DNA of 64,000 nt from assembly GCA_028023455.1 (NCBI GenBank), contig JAQFVV010006311.1, positions 2,650,147-2,714,146 of the forward strand, read 5' to 3'. The stretch is from Epiperipatus broadwayi. Its lineage: Eukaryota; Onychophora; Udeonychophora; Euonychophora; Peripatidae. Shown here in pieces: positions 37,704 to 47,450 of this stretch (within the stretch, counting starts at the first letter, position 1; each line of letters opens with the position of its first letter). The notes below the pieces were generated by a model, which was given only the letters and a program-made list of their open reading frames with translations, made no database searches and had not been told where the DNA came from. The translations under genes were made by a program, and so were the position numbers.

Positions 37704-38586
37704 TTTTTATAGTTACACGTATTTCTTCTGAAGCTTTTTATTCTTCTTTCCCTAAATCTTTTGTAACAAAAATCTCTGTCTTTCATTGATTATTATATAT
37801 GGTTTCCCTGTAAAGTAATATTTTTGTAATAATAATAAAAAAGATAGTTATATAAATAATATTAATAATATAAGATAAAAAGAAAGACATTTATTTAAAA
37901 AAAAAATTAATTAGTAAAATTTAATTAAAGCGAGATGGCTTGTTTTCTTGTAACTTTGATTTAAAGTATTATATTTAAATAAAATTTCACTATTGTTTTT
38001 TTTTTTTTAAAAAAAAAGTTAAATGACATTATCACAGGAAAATTCACAAATGCTGAAACCATCTATCTACCAATATTATTATGATAATGGCCAGTTTTAT
38101 CAATAATAATAAAAAAAACTATTGTTATAATACGAAGAGAAAGACGTAGCCTTGAGCAATGGGTATGTTATTTTTTTTTTATATGTGTTTAATAAACAAT
38201 ACAGATGCTCATGTTTATTTAAAAATCAGAATCAGAATGGTATTTTTTTTTTAAAAAAAGTAATATGAATAAATTACAAGCTAAAATATTTAACATAAAT
38301 AATTCCAATATAAAATATTACATGCTAAAATAGCGGAGTTTTATTTCTTCAAAATGCACACATACGTGCTTGCAATTGATTTTTTTTTTTTTTAGAAATA
38401 CCCGATACCGTATTAAATACACAGCAAAAAAGTGCGTTTCGTCAGTAAATTAATTAAACTATATAACGCTAGATGGCAGTCTAGAAAAAAGTTGAAATTG
38501 AGCTGTATTTACGGGAATTAAGAAAACAAATAGTTCTATTCCGTATATACTGTATATCAATTAAACTTTAATTTTATTCTTTTTAG
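37704..38586 (+). promoter_or_regulatory. Upstream region of the XDH-like gene
   Basis: A/T-rich, with slightly more CpG from 38390 on (CGATACCG, GTGCGTTTCGTC, AACGCTAG). No clear TATA-initiator pair. Likely holds a promoter or the end of a 5' UTR intron, by position only. Confidence 0.3.
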
Positions 38587-38614
38587 ATTAAAAACGTAAA
38601 TAAATAACACAGTA
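38587..38614 (+). other. Possible 5' UTR exon segment of the XDH-like gene
   Basis: A good acceptor (TTATTCTTTTTAG, ending 38586) precedes the start codon by 28 bases. If used, the transcript starts further upstream and the leader is spliced. This is inferred from the splice motif only. Confidence 0.35.
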
Positions 38615-38659
38615 ATGTCTGAATCGGATATTTTTATATGTTATGTGAATGGTAGAAAA
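38615..38659 (+). CDS. Xdh: XDH/aldehyde oxidase-family gene, coding exon 1
   Basis: This is the first coding exon of a molybdo-flavoenzyme of the xanthine dehydrogenase/aldehyde oxidase family, which oxidises purines or aldehydes in the cytosol or peroxisome. It encodes MSESDIFICYVNGRK (15 codons) and ends exactly at a consensus donor, GTAAGT (38660-38665). The VNGRK motif is the conserved start of the plant-type [2Fe-2S] ferredoxin domain in this family. The ATG is the first one after a run of A/T-rich leader. A pyrimidine-rich acceptor ending in TTTTTAG at 38586 lies 28 bases upstream, so the 5' UTR may itself be spliced. The next exon is at 58599; the join is phase 0 and has the same residue spacing as vertebrate XDH. 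Identification rests on two short exons, so XDH versus aldehyde oxidase cannot be separated with certainty. Confidence 0.85.
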
Positions 38660-39635
38660 GTAAGTTTATTTTTTCTTATAACTTGGTTAAATTGAATTAG
38701 GTCAAAGTTCAAATAGTAGGAAAATGTACTGACATTCTTATTTTTTATTTTAATAAATTAGATCATTATAGTTGTCGGAAGTTTAGAAATTATTCGGAAA
38801 ATACTTTATAACAGAGAAATGCCTCATGAATAGAATTATATAAAAAAAAGACAACTCATAAATTATTTTCAATACTTCGATTTATATTTTTAATTTGAGT
38901 TAGATTTGTTGTATGAATGGAAAGTGATAATTTTCTGATATGCAATATTTCCGTATGTTTTCGGGCAAAAAATTTAACGAAGAACGATGTATCTTATCGA
39001 AGTAGAACTCTTTGATGTTTATAATACAGTACTAATATTGATATGCAAAAGAAAATTATATCAGAGAGGGGACAAGCTTTGGCAAACTACCACCAATGAT
39101 GATAGAGATTTTATTTAGTAATAATCTGTTTTCTAATTATCCCTATTTGCTTTAGGGCAAAAAACTTAATATACATCTTGTAATTTCTGCTTTAATTGCT
39201 AATTATTTCATAATATAGGAAAGTTTAATTACAATCAAGAGTATAGTACAGTATTTATAATTATAACTGCATTTGTTAGATGTGTACGAATTTATAGATC
39301 AAAATTTTGGGTTAATTTGCTTATTTTCAGGACTAACAATCATTAATAGACTTTTTATTTTTATTTTTTGTGAAGACACATTGCTATATTGGTATTGCCT
39401 TTTCTTTAAATTTATATTGAAAACTTAACTGCTTATCATCAAAGTATTTAATTTTAGCATAGTAATTGCATGTTGAAAGCCGAAGATCATAATTTGATTT
39501 CAAATTATGAGCTTAGTATTTGCCTAATATGTAATTTTGTAACAAATTCTCTTAAGTTGATTAAAAATGATTTTTGAATATTTAAAAATAGAAGAAATTT
39601 TTCAGAGTTTATTACAATGTGAAAGAAATAGTAGC

Positions 39636-39700
39636 AGCTCTCTCCATATGATAGTGCCATCTAGTGCAGGGGAAAAAAAGTTTGTTATGTGATGTTTTAA
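39636..39700 (-). mobile_element. Short R1 end fragment
   Basis: CTCTCCATATGATAGTGCCA followed by CTAGTGCA, then a remnant of the GTGATGTT end. Too short for more. Confidence 0.35.
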
Positions 39701-40357
39701 TGTGAAAGAAATTGATAATTTTTGCATCATTGAATCATTCATCGACAACAAGATTCATTGCAGATTAACACTGGGTAGAGTTTTAATGTAAAACCTTGAA
39801 AATATTTTATATGTAAGGGCATACTTATGTTTATCTATGGTTACTTTTGAGCTGTATTATTGGTAAAAACTTTTGAGCATTTCATGAATAGTAATGAAAA
39901 TAACAAGTTAATATTGTATCAGATTAAACCTGACTTTTTCTTGAAGAACAAATGATAAGGCTACAATTATTAGAAAAAATATATGATGCTGACAAAAAAT
40001 TGTTGCTGATTGAAGAAGATTATTAGAAATGAAATGGATGAAGTCATTGCTGTCATGAAGAATGTGTCATTGTATAGGTGATAGAGGATTCTGAAGAAAT
40101 GCCATTCATATAATCATCAAAAACTATTGTCAACTTGGGGGCACTTAGTAATAGGAATGAAATTTATTCTTTTATGACTATGAACAAACAACAAAATATG
40201 TTTGATATATCACATGATCACTATCTCATACTAGCACATAATTGTTTATAAACAAGGCAAAACTCTCTTCATACAGTAGTGCCACCCTGTGCTAAACAGA
40301 GTAATCAATGGATGCCAGAAGGCTTGTGCATAAAATCCCTATCTAATGCCTACTCTT

Positions 40358-40412
40358 CCAATATCCCCATACTAGTTTCTGGCTTGTGGCCATCATCAGT
40401 GAGGAGCTTTGG
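40358..40412 (-). ncRNA. Type I hammerhead ribozyme, mirror arm of the R1 foldback
   Basis: This is the reverse-complement copy in the left arm. CTGATGA, TGGC-CACAA-GCCA and GAAAC are all retained. The cleavage triplet is GTA instead of GTC, which is still an allowed H at position 17. Stem I TCCTCA pairs with TGGGGA, and the distal CCAA/TTGG is kept. It is antisense to the host gene. Confidence 0.75.
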
Positions 40413-40979
40413 ATCTGAGAGCACTGTACCTAGATCTTAGGATCTAATGCAACCCTCCAGCAACCACCTTTTATCTGTACTTAACTACAAAACTATGAGA
40501 ATGAAATTGAAAACATAAAAAATATTTTCAATCTAAGCTCAATAGCCTATATAGTCATATGGGTCTGAACTCAATTCAGCACCCATACATTTTGGTGTCT
40601 TTGGCTCTTTAACAACCATAGCCACCACATAGTCCTATTAGGCAGGATTAGTGTTAAAGCACTAAGCATCACATGATCACTATCTCATAAACAATTATGT
40701 GCTAGTATGAGATAGTGATCATGTGATGCTTAGTGGTTTAACACCAATCCTGCCTAATAGGATAATGGTGGCTATGGTTGTTAAAGATCCAAAGACACCA
40801 AAATGTATGGGTGCTGAATTGAGTTCAGACCCATATGACTATATAGGCTATTGAGCTTAGATTGAAAATATTTTTTTGTTTTCAATTTCATTCTCATAGT
40901 TTTGTAGTTAAGTACAGATAAAAGGTGGTTGCTGGAGGGTTGCATTAGATCCTAAGATCTAGGTGCAGTGCTTTCAGAT

Positions 40980-41034
40980 CCAAAGCTCCTCACTGATGAT
41001 GGCCACAAGCCAGAAACTAGTCTGGGGATATTGG
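40980..41034 (+). ncRNA. Type I hammerhead ribozyme in R1, intact core
   Basis: Core CTGATGA is at 40993-40999. Stem II is TGGC/GCCA (41000-41003 with 41009-41012) around a CACAA loop. GAAA is at 41013-41016. Stem III is very short: A-C closing with G-T over a two-base TA loop. The cleavage triplet GTC is at 41020-41022, with the cut after 41022. Stem I pairs TCCTCA (40987-40992) with TGGGGA (41023-41028) and, beyond an internal loop, CCAA (40980-40983) with TTGG (41031-41034). This is the full consensus for type I hammerheads with a minimal stem III, as described in Penelope-like elements and animal retrozymes. It lies in sense within the XDH-like pre-mRNA. Confidence 0.82.
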
Positions 41035-41207
41035 AAGAGTAGGCATTAGATAGGGATTCTATGCACAAGCCTTCTGGCATCCATTGATTACTCTGTTTAG
41101 CACAGGGTGGCACTACTGTATGAAGAGAGTTTTGCCATGTTTGATATATAATAACATATTAAATAAAACAAATAGTTAAGATTTTACTTCATTAATGTTA
41201 AAATAAA

Positions 41208-41365
41208 TTAATATATATATGTGCTCTATGCACAGATAATGAAGCTACTAATTGTCTGTGAAATTATTAAAATTTACCGCCAAGCGCTTGGCGGTAAATT
41301 TTAATAATTTCACAGACAATTAATAGCTTCATTATCTGTGCACAGAGCACATATATATATATTAA
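41208..41365. repeat. Near-perfect 158-bp palindrome
   Basis: Two arms of about 78 bases meet at CAAGCGCTTG (41281-41290) with no loop; only two or three differences separate the arms. Arms begin TTAATATATATATG and run through GTGCTC and TTACCGCC to the centre. Such unspaced hairpins are typical of snap-back MITEs or of very recent foldback synthesis. It lies between the R1 foldback (70 bp to the left) and the 3' end of LINE-D. Confidence 0.75.
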
Positions 41366-44260
41366 TTTAACTAAAACAAAGTAAATTCATAAAAAATTTT
41401 AGTATCAAAAAACAGGTTTATTTAACTATGTTTACAATAAAGAAAAAATTATAAAATAACATTAAATTTGGCAATACATTTATAAACCATTAAATTACTT
41501 AATGTCCAATATTAATAAGATTCCATGTGGAATTTGCTATTAGGTGAGGAGCTAACTTCAAATCTCTTTCTTTGATATCTTTTAATTTTTGTAAAAAAAT
41601 TAATGTTGGATCAGGTATAACAGACTTGAAGATTATGAAGCATCTGACAAACCATAGACAGAAAGTGATGAAAGTTGCACTTCTTATAATTGCAAAATCT
41701 CCATAAGCAAAACCTTTTATGAGTGTGTTGATAATTGGATGTTTTGGTGTATAAATTTTATTAATCAATATTCTACAGCCCTGAAGAGAGGAACAATTGT
41801 TGAAAATGTGAAATATGGTATCATCCTCCCTATGGCAGAGTGAGCAAACAGGGTCCAAAGATGAAAAACCTCTATACATCACAAGAAAGTGGCTTGTTGG
41901 AAGGGCATTGAGATTTAGCTTTAGAAGAAAGTCCAAATATTTTGGCTCTAGATTACATCTTTTATATTTCTTTATAATGGCAAAGTTTGTACAGGTGAGA
42001 ATGCTATGATCTGGGATAATTGTTGAAAAAAAAAGAAGATAGGCATCCCAATAACGAAGTTTCGTTGGTTTTAATTGAGTTAAAGGTGTGAGAATTTTTG
42101 AAATGTCAATTAAGACTTGTGTCAGCCAACCATCATTAATTGGAGGTGGAGTATCTGTAGGATGAATAGATAGAAAAGGTGAGTCATCAGGAAAAATCCC
42201 ATTAAGTCTTGTAATGAGGTTATTTGATTTCTGTAGACAAAGAACATGAAGTGAATGCAGTGACAAGCCATTAAGTCTTGTTGGTCTCTGCACTCTTCTT
42301 AAGCTAATAGCAACAGTTTTACCCTTCCACATTAATCTAGAGCAAAGAGAGTTTATATTCTGGATAAATTTTGATGAAAATTTAATGAACGGCATGTAGT
42401 AAGCAATTCTGGGGAACAGTAACATGTTGAGTAGGGCTGTTTTTGCAAATAATGATGTATAAACTTTTGAAAGTGAATCAATTATTTTTCTTGCAGAATT
42501 CATGATAGTGTCTTGTATTAATTTCCTCATTGCTGCATGAGAGAGACTCATTGGTAAACCCAAAAATTTTTGTGGCATAGCTGTGAAAGAGGATGGAATG
42601 GATTTTCCAGATGAAAGTCTCCATACAGCAGATTTTCTAAGGTTAAACGCAAGACCTGACTCTATGGTGAAATTGTCCATAATTTGAATTAGTTTCGGTA
42701 TGAATTTTCTAGAGGGTAAGAACACTGCCACATCATCCATGTAGGATATGTGCTGAATGGATTTATTGATACCAGGAATGTACAATCCAGGAAGATTCAT
42801 CTCTAAAGATTTAAGGAATGGATTTATATATAGAATGAAGAGTAAGGGACTAAGAGGAGAACCCTGTGGAATCGACTTGGTAGGTGTGAATGAGTTTGAA
42901 ATTTTTCCATTTAATGAAATTGCAATATGTCTGTTTAATAGAAGGTTAGTAATGATGTTCATTATACCTGTGGGAATGTTCAGACCACTTAGAAGATGTA
43001 TTAGTTGAGGAATTCTGACTGAGTCAAAAGCAGCTGAAATATCAAGTTGGACAACTATTGGCTTTGACTTTTTATTTTTTCTTGTATAATCCGTAATTAA
43101 CCTGAATAGGCAGAGTGCCTCAGCTGTGGAACTACCTTTCTTTGCAAATTGAAAACTAGAGATAAAAGGCAGAATGAGATTTTGAATTTTATCTTTGATA
43201 ATTGCTTCAATCAGTTTAATAATCAATGGAGTCATCGAGATTGGTCTAAGGTTCTCCAGAGGCAATGGGATAATAGCACTCTTAAGAAATGGGACCATTG
43301 CAATGGGATAGAGTTGATCAATAGTAAGGGGACCTGAGGCAAGTAGATCAACCATTCTATTCACTATTGGTACTGTGAATGCTTCAAGATGTTTGAACAT
43401 GAATTTTGGTATTCCATGTATTCCAGGGTGTATTCTATCAGGCATGGATGAGAGTTTAGCTCTAATATCATCATTACTAATACCATGAATTGTCTCACAA
43501 GAATATATAGATGTATCAGGCACCAAATTCTGTGAAACATCTACTAGCTTGCATTTATAATGATTTAAAATTTGTAAAATCATGCTATTACCCGAGAAAA
43601 TTATATTATTCACTGTGATTGCTGATGGAATTTTAGACTTACTTTGAAAACCCAAAGCCCACCTTATATATCCCCTTGAGAAGTTATGAGGTTTAGAGAG
43701 GTAAAGCCTTGCCTTTTTAGTAGCCAGATAGTCTATTAGGATTTGGTGTGTCTCTACATATTGTTGCTTCAGGTCAATAATAACCTGTACAGATGCTGGT
43801 GTTGGAGGTATATCTTTCAATGTTGTAATTAAGCTATCTGCTATTTTAAGTAACCCAATCGGTCCTTTATTCTTTCTGGTGTAATGAGAAATCAAAGAAC
43901 TAAGAATATTTATAAAAGCAAACCAAGATTCAGCTGGTGGAAGAGCTATGATGTCTATTTTCTTGAAAAAAATATAAGCTTCAGAGATAATTGCCTCTGG
44001 TGTAGCAGATTTTAGCAAAATTCTTATTGTAGATTTAAGGTGTACATAGGTTTGATTGGGTAAGTCTAATGTCAGATCAAGCATAATAGCATGATGATCA
44101 GAGAAAGGTAATGGTTGTAAAGATGGATTGATGAAGAAGTGCAGTTCCGGAGAGTAATATAATAGGTCTATAAGAGAAGAAAATTTCTTTGTATAAAATG
44201 AACATGCATCATGTGGGAAAAACCCTGTGCACACATGAAATGAGAATTTAGAAGGTGTAA
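41366..44260 (-). mobile_element. LINE-D, 5'-truncated non-LTR retrotransposon
   Basis: Covers the reverse transcriptase ORF plus about 130 bases of A/T-rich 3' UTR that ends against the hairpin at 41208-41365. The 3' boundary is not certain because no target duplication was found. Confidence 0.65.
41499..44234 (-). CDS. LINE-D reverse transcriptase ORF, 911 codons, uninterrupted
   Basis: The protein starts inside the C-terminal part of an apurinic-type endonuclease (a FSDHHA motif near residues 44-49, the SDH of the catalytic core). A non-LTR reverse transcriptase follows: LRPIS block, motif A with LDISAAFDS, motif B PQGSPLSPLLF, catalytic YMDD, then FLGLP. Near the C terminus a CSLC-H-C zinc-finger-like motif is present, as in many LINEs. 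The upstream endonuclease half is missing, so the copy is 5'-truncated near 44260 and cannot move by itself. It has no stop or frameshift over 2.7 kb, unlike every other LINE here, so it is a recent insertion. Antisense within intron 1 of the XDH-like gene. I cannot assign the clade. Confidence 0.8.
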   Translation of the reverse strand: MCTGFFPHDACSFYTKKFSSLIDLLYYSPELHFFINPSLQPLPFSDHHAIMLDLTLDLPNQTYVHLKSTIRILLKSATPEAIISEAYIFFKKIDIIALPPAESWFAFINILSSLISHYTRKNKGPIGLLKIADSLITTLKDIPPTPASVQVIIDLKQQYVETHQILIDYLATKKARLYLSKPHNFSRGYIRWALGFQSKSKIPSAITVNNIIFSGNSMILQILNHYKCKLVDVSQNLVPDTSIYSCETIHGISNDDIRAKLSSMPDRIHPGIHGIPKFMFKHLEAFTVPIVNRMVDLLASGPLTIDQLYPIAMVPFLKSAIIPLPLENLRPISMTPLIIKLIEAIIKDKIQNLILPFISSFQFAKKGSSTAEALCLFRLITDYTRKNKKSKPIVVQLDISAAFDSVRIPQLIHLLSGLNIPTGIMNIITNLLLNRHIAISLNGKISNSFTPTKSIPQGSPLSPLLFILYINPFLKSLEMNLPGLYIPGINKSIQHISYMDDVAVFLPSRKFIPKLIQIMDNFTIESGLAFNLRKSAVWRLSSGKSIPSSFTAMPQKFLGLPMSLSHAAMRKLIQDTIMNSARKIIDSLSKVYTSLFAKTALLNMLLFPRIAYYMPFIKFSSKFIQNINSLCSRLMWKGKTVAISLRRVQRPTRLNGLSLHSLHVLCLQKSNNLITRLNGIFPDDSPFLSIHPTDTPPPINDGWLTQVLIDISKILTPLTQLKPTKLRYWDAYLLFFSTIIPDHSILTCTNFAIIKKYKRCNLEPKYLDFLLKLNLNALPTSHFLVMYRGFSSLDPVCSLCHREDDTIFHIFNNCSSLQGCRILINKIYTPKHPIINTLIKGFAYGDFAIIRSATFITFCLWFVRCFIIFKSVIPDPTLIFLQKLKDIKERDLKLAPHLIANSTWNLINIGH

Positions 44261-45719
44261 AAATAATTTAATAACAGAAAAATAGCTGTTTTGGAATGAT
44301 ACACTATATAGGATATGCGCTCAAACAAATTCAAAGCACCACATGAATTTTTTCAGTTTAATTTAGATTCTGCATTTGCCAGATGTATATGTAATATAGA
44401 TTTATCATTTTTAATATTTCTTAATCTCTTTTAAACTTTATAATACAGAGGAATTGATTGAAAAGTTAATAGCATGTAACCTAGTTTTTTTTTTGAAATA
44501 TGTTATTACTATATTTTTGTATTTGCTTTCTTTATCCATGAAATTTTAATTGAAAAAGGTATTTTAATCCAAGTTAAAGCATTTGTTATGTTATTTTAGC
44601 TTTGTTATCATTATCACATATTACAATCTGATACTATAAAAAATGTATAAGCTTGAGACAGGTGACTTAGTTTATTAAAATGCTGCATTTTGTAGATGTA
44701 AGCTGCAATGATGTAGAGTGCACAACTCAAACATATTTAGAAAAGTTGATGTTTTTCTTTTGGCTGTGTTAAGTACTTGAAAATCTACCCAGGACCAATA
44801 TATTTGTCTTCCACAATTTTGTCAAACATTTAATTTTAAATTGAAATTTGAAAATATTTTTTTAGTTATTTCATTGCAGTTCTGATTGGTTGAATCTTAA
44901 GTTTAAGAAGATTTGTACATTTTTTAGAACATCAATGAATATTTTAAGTTGAATTTTAAGATTTGAATCTTATAAAGATAAAATGATGTCTGACTATTTA
45001 AAGCTTGAATTTTCTCTATTTCTCTTCTGTTTTATTAGGTAGGTATAAGATGGCTAGGAATAAAAAGTCATAAATCGATAAAAAGTCTAAACCAATAATG
45101 GTATAGCAAATATAATTTTTTTAATCCCAAAGGTTTTATAGAATGAAACTAGGATTATATGAATGTTTCAGAAATTCTGATAAACATTTAAGATTTTTTA
45201 AAATAATTATTTAGCTTTGCAAAAGTTTTAGAGATAATTTATTTTATAGTTTAAAAGTTTTTGGGTAGATAGAATTATATATAATTTGCAGAGATATAGG
45301 TTTGTTTTCTTTTGTTAATATAATGTCAGCAGTAGTAATATTAAAATAGTAATTCTTATTATTATGTGGGATTAAAAACAAATCATTTTTGATAATTTTT
45401 TTTGCCTTTTGAAGATGTTTTATATTTGAAAATAAGTATCCTCATGGTATTCTAACATTTAAGCGGGTGTATTATCTTTTATTTAGACATTTTAATCCTT
45501 TCATTAAATTATTCCTGCCAACATATGAGCATTCAATTTATCAATAATAGTTTTAAAACTATTGACATTATATTTGGGAGAAAATTTTTTCATTGAAAGA
45601 AAAATTCACTTGTGGATCATTTAGGTATAATGTGGTCATTATTTATTAAAAATAAGCAATTTTGATAAAAACAAAACAATACATTGTACAGGCTTAATGC
45701 CTGCATTTTTATATATAGT
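44261..45719. other. Intron sequence, nothing recognised
   Basis: AT-rich with no repeat identified by eye. Confidence 0.4.
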
Positions 45720-46110
45720 AATATATGCAGGATTCGAACTCAGACTTTCACATGACCCACAACTCTCAGTGCCATCTTATATTGCTGACCCATCTGATCA
45801 CACACATGTTAAAAAGATAAATAATCACCAATAGATGTTTTTCGTGCAAACCAGCACTCATCAGTTGGTCCAGATTACCATCTCCACACATATATACAAT
45901 CAGTACTCAGCTTCATATTAAGATAGCCAATCATCATACTTTAATGGATAGGCTTCAAACTACTCCAACTCACAACTCTTCAGCCTTCCATTTTATTGGA
46001 AATCTGATGATGGAATGTTCAAAGCCCACGTTAGTGCTAAGGATGCCATCCTACCCATGTTGACATTTAGTCATTCTGAGCCCTCATGTACAGGAGAATA
46101 ATCCATTTAT
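45720..46110 (-). mobile_element. R2 repeat with hammerhead and B-box
   Basis: A - sense repeat of about 390 bp beginning near CCTGTACATGAGGG and ending near GCCTGTACA, so its two ends carry the same short sequence in direct orientation, as expected for a cut tandem monomer. Near the sense 3' end it has GAGTTCGAATCCTGC, an excellent match to a tRNA T-arm/pol III B-box. The middle carries a hammerhead (45820-45879). Other copies are at 8.05 and 11.34 kb. No ORF. Confidence 0.65.
45820..45879 (-). ncRNA. Type I hammerhead ribozyme in R2
   Basis: Read on the - strand: the distal stem I strand GGTAATC, a three-base bulge, ACCAA, then CTGATGA, stem II GTGC-TGGTTT-GCAC (perfect), GAAA, a short stem III region AACATC, then TA before the cut, and stem I return TTGGT followed by GATTATT. 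The last two pair fully with ACCAA and GGTAATC. The core is intact; the closing of stem III is weak (one or two pairs). The cleavage site would follow the A at 45832. Confidence 0.72.
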
Positions 46111-46329
46111 ATATACATATTGATATAGCACAACCAATTTAAGGGTATAGCTGTTCAGTTAAATCTCATTATGAAATAAACTTATAAATAATATATAAAA
46201 ACTTCACTGGGATTTTTGTTTTATTTTAGAGAGGAATACTTCCAGTCTTCCCTTGAACATTCATGTAGTTTGCAATATAGGATAATTTTTTAATGAGAAG
46301 AACAAAACAAATACATTAAGAACATAGTT

Positions 46330-46530
46330 TCACTCTATTTTCCATACTCCAATGCCATGTATTATTAGCTTGAGAAATTACTAGAACTAAATAATAATGC
46401 CACATCTAATCCCCCGATCAGTTTTTGTCTATTGACTTTCATCATTGAGCAGCATTAGATTTGCAACTGTACATAATTATCACTTTTTTTTAATGTATGC
46501 CATCCAAAATAGAACATCCTAATATTGAAA
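46330..46530 (-). mobile_element. Diverged R1-like fragment
   Basis: GATCAGTTTTTGTC, CTTTCATCATTGAGCAGC and following bases align with the ribozyme block of the 31-33 kb sub-family. Cores are decayed. Low sequence similarity, so a tentative call. Confidence 0.3.
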
Positions 46531-47450
46531 TCCAAATTAAGTTATATAGCTATATAGGTGTGACATTAGCAAGCAGTTATAAAATCTAATATTAGCTGCA
46601 CACACTTTTGATCATTTGGCAGGAATAATATCAAAATGTCACATGACTCTCTTAGCTTATTTTCAAAATTTGAAAGTTTACAGTAAATGATGTTAGAATA
46701 AATAAAATGAATTTATTTTTACACCTCTTAGTGAAAATATTGAAAATAAGTTAAGAAAGCTATATGATGCTTTGTTTGAGATAATAGAGCAAAAAATGAT
46801 GCTTTATTTGTTGTAATAAAACAAAAAGCACCAAGTTTATATTTCTTCACCTGAGGTATTAAGAAAATGATTCCATGGGAAGATAACTGACATTCAAATA
46901 TATTCAATATAGAAATACATAGAGAATATATATCTGTTATTGGTTTGTTTATATATCAAATCAGAAAAATTAGTAATTGGATCCCAAAAAAAAAGTCTGC
47001 ATATCAAGTCACTGATTTTTCTAGAAATTCTATTAAACACATTCCATACAAAAATGGATAATTTGAAAAGTAAACTTATGTTTAAAAAAAATTGAACAAC
47101 AACAACAAAAAAAAAAGATAAAGGATTTCACATTCTACTATTTATGTCAAATATTTAAATTAAATTATGTACTGTAACAATGACAGACAGTTAAAGTTTA
47201 TATTTCATGCATAAATCTCTTGCTGATGATGACAATAATATCAAGTTTACAAAAACTTTCATTCAGAAATACTATTGTCAATATTATAACTGATTACATT
47301 ATGTCTGTCTTTGCATTATAGAGATCTTATTGTGATATGATCAAAGCTTTATATAATTTACCTAAAGGCAAAGTCCATGTGGCAATGGTATAGAAATAAA
47401 GATTTGTAATATTATCACAAGAATTGCAAACACGAGACTACTGTCTATGG

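Larger units (their letters stand above)
40211..41136. mobile_element. R1 hammerhead foldback element with intact ribozymes
   Basis: A 926-bp insertion is flanked by a 13-bp target duplication, ATGTTTGATATAT (40198-40210 and 41137-41149). It consists of a - sense arm (40211-about 40690) and a + sense arm (about 40700-41136) that are near-perfect reverse complements with a short loop, so the whole inverted dimer moved in as one unit. Each arm holds a type I hammerhead. The arms share substitutions not found in other R1 copies, such as a CTTCATAC variant at the outer end. No ORF of its own is seen, so it would depend on another element's reverse transcriptase. It lies in intron 1 of the XDH-like gene. 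Confidence 0.85.

Noticed and set aside
36904-41136. R1 as a classical DNA-transposon foldback with terminal inverted repeats
   Set aside because: Target duplications vary in length, copies also occur as head-to-tail tandems, ends are variable and a ribozyme is present; these fit RNA-mediated insertion better.
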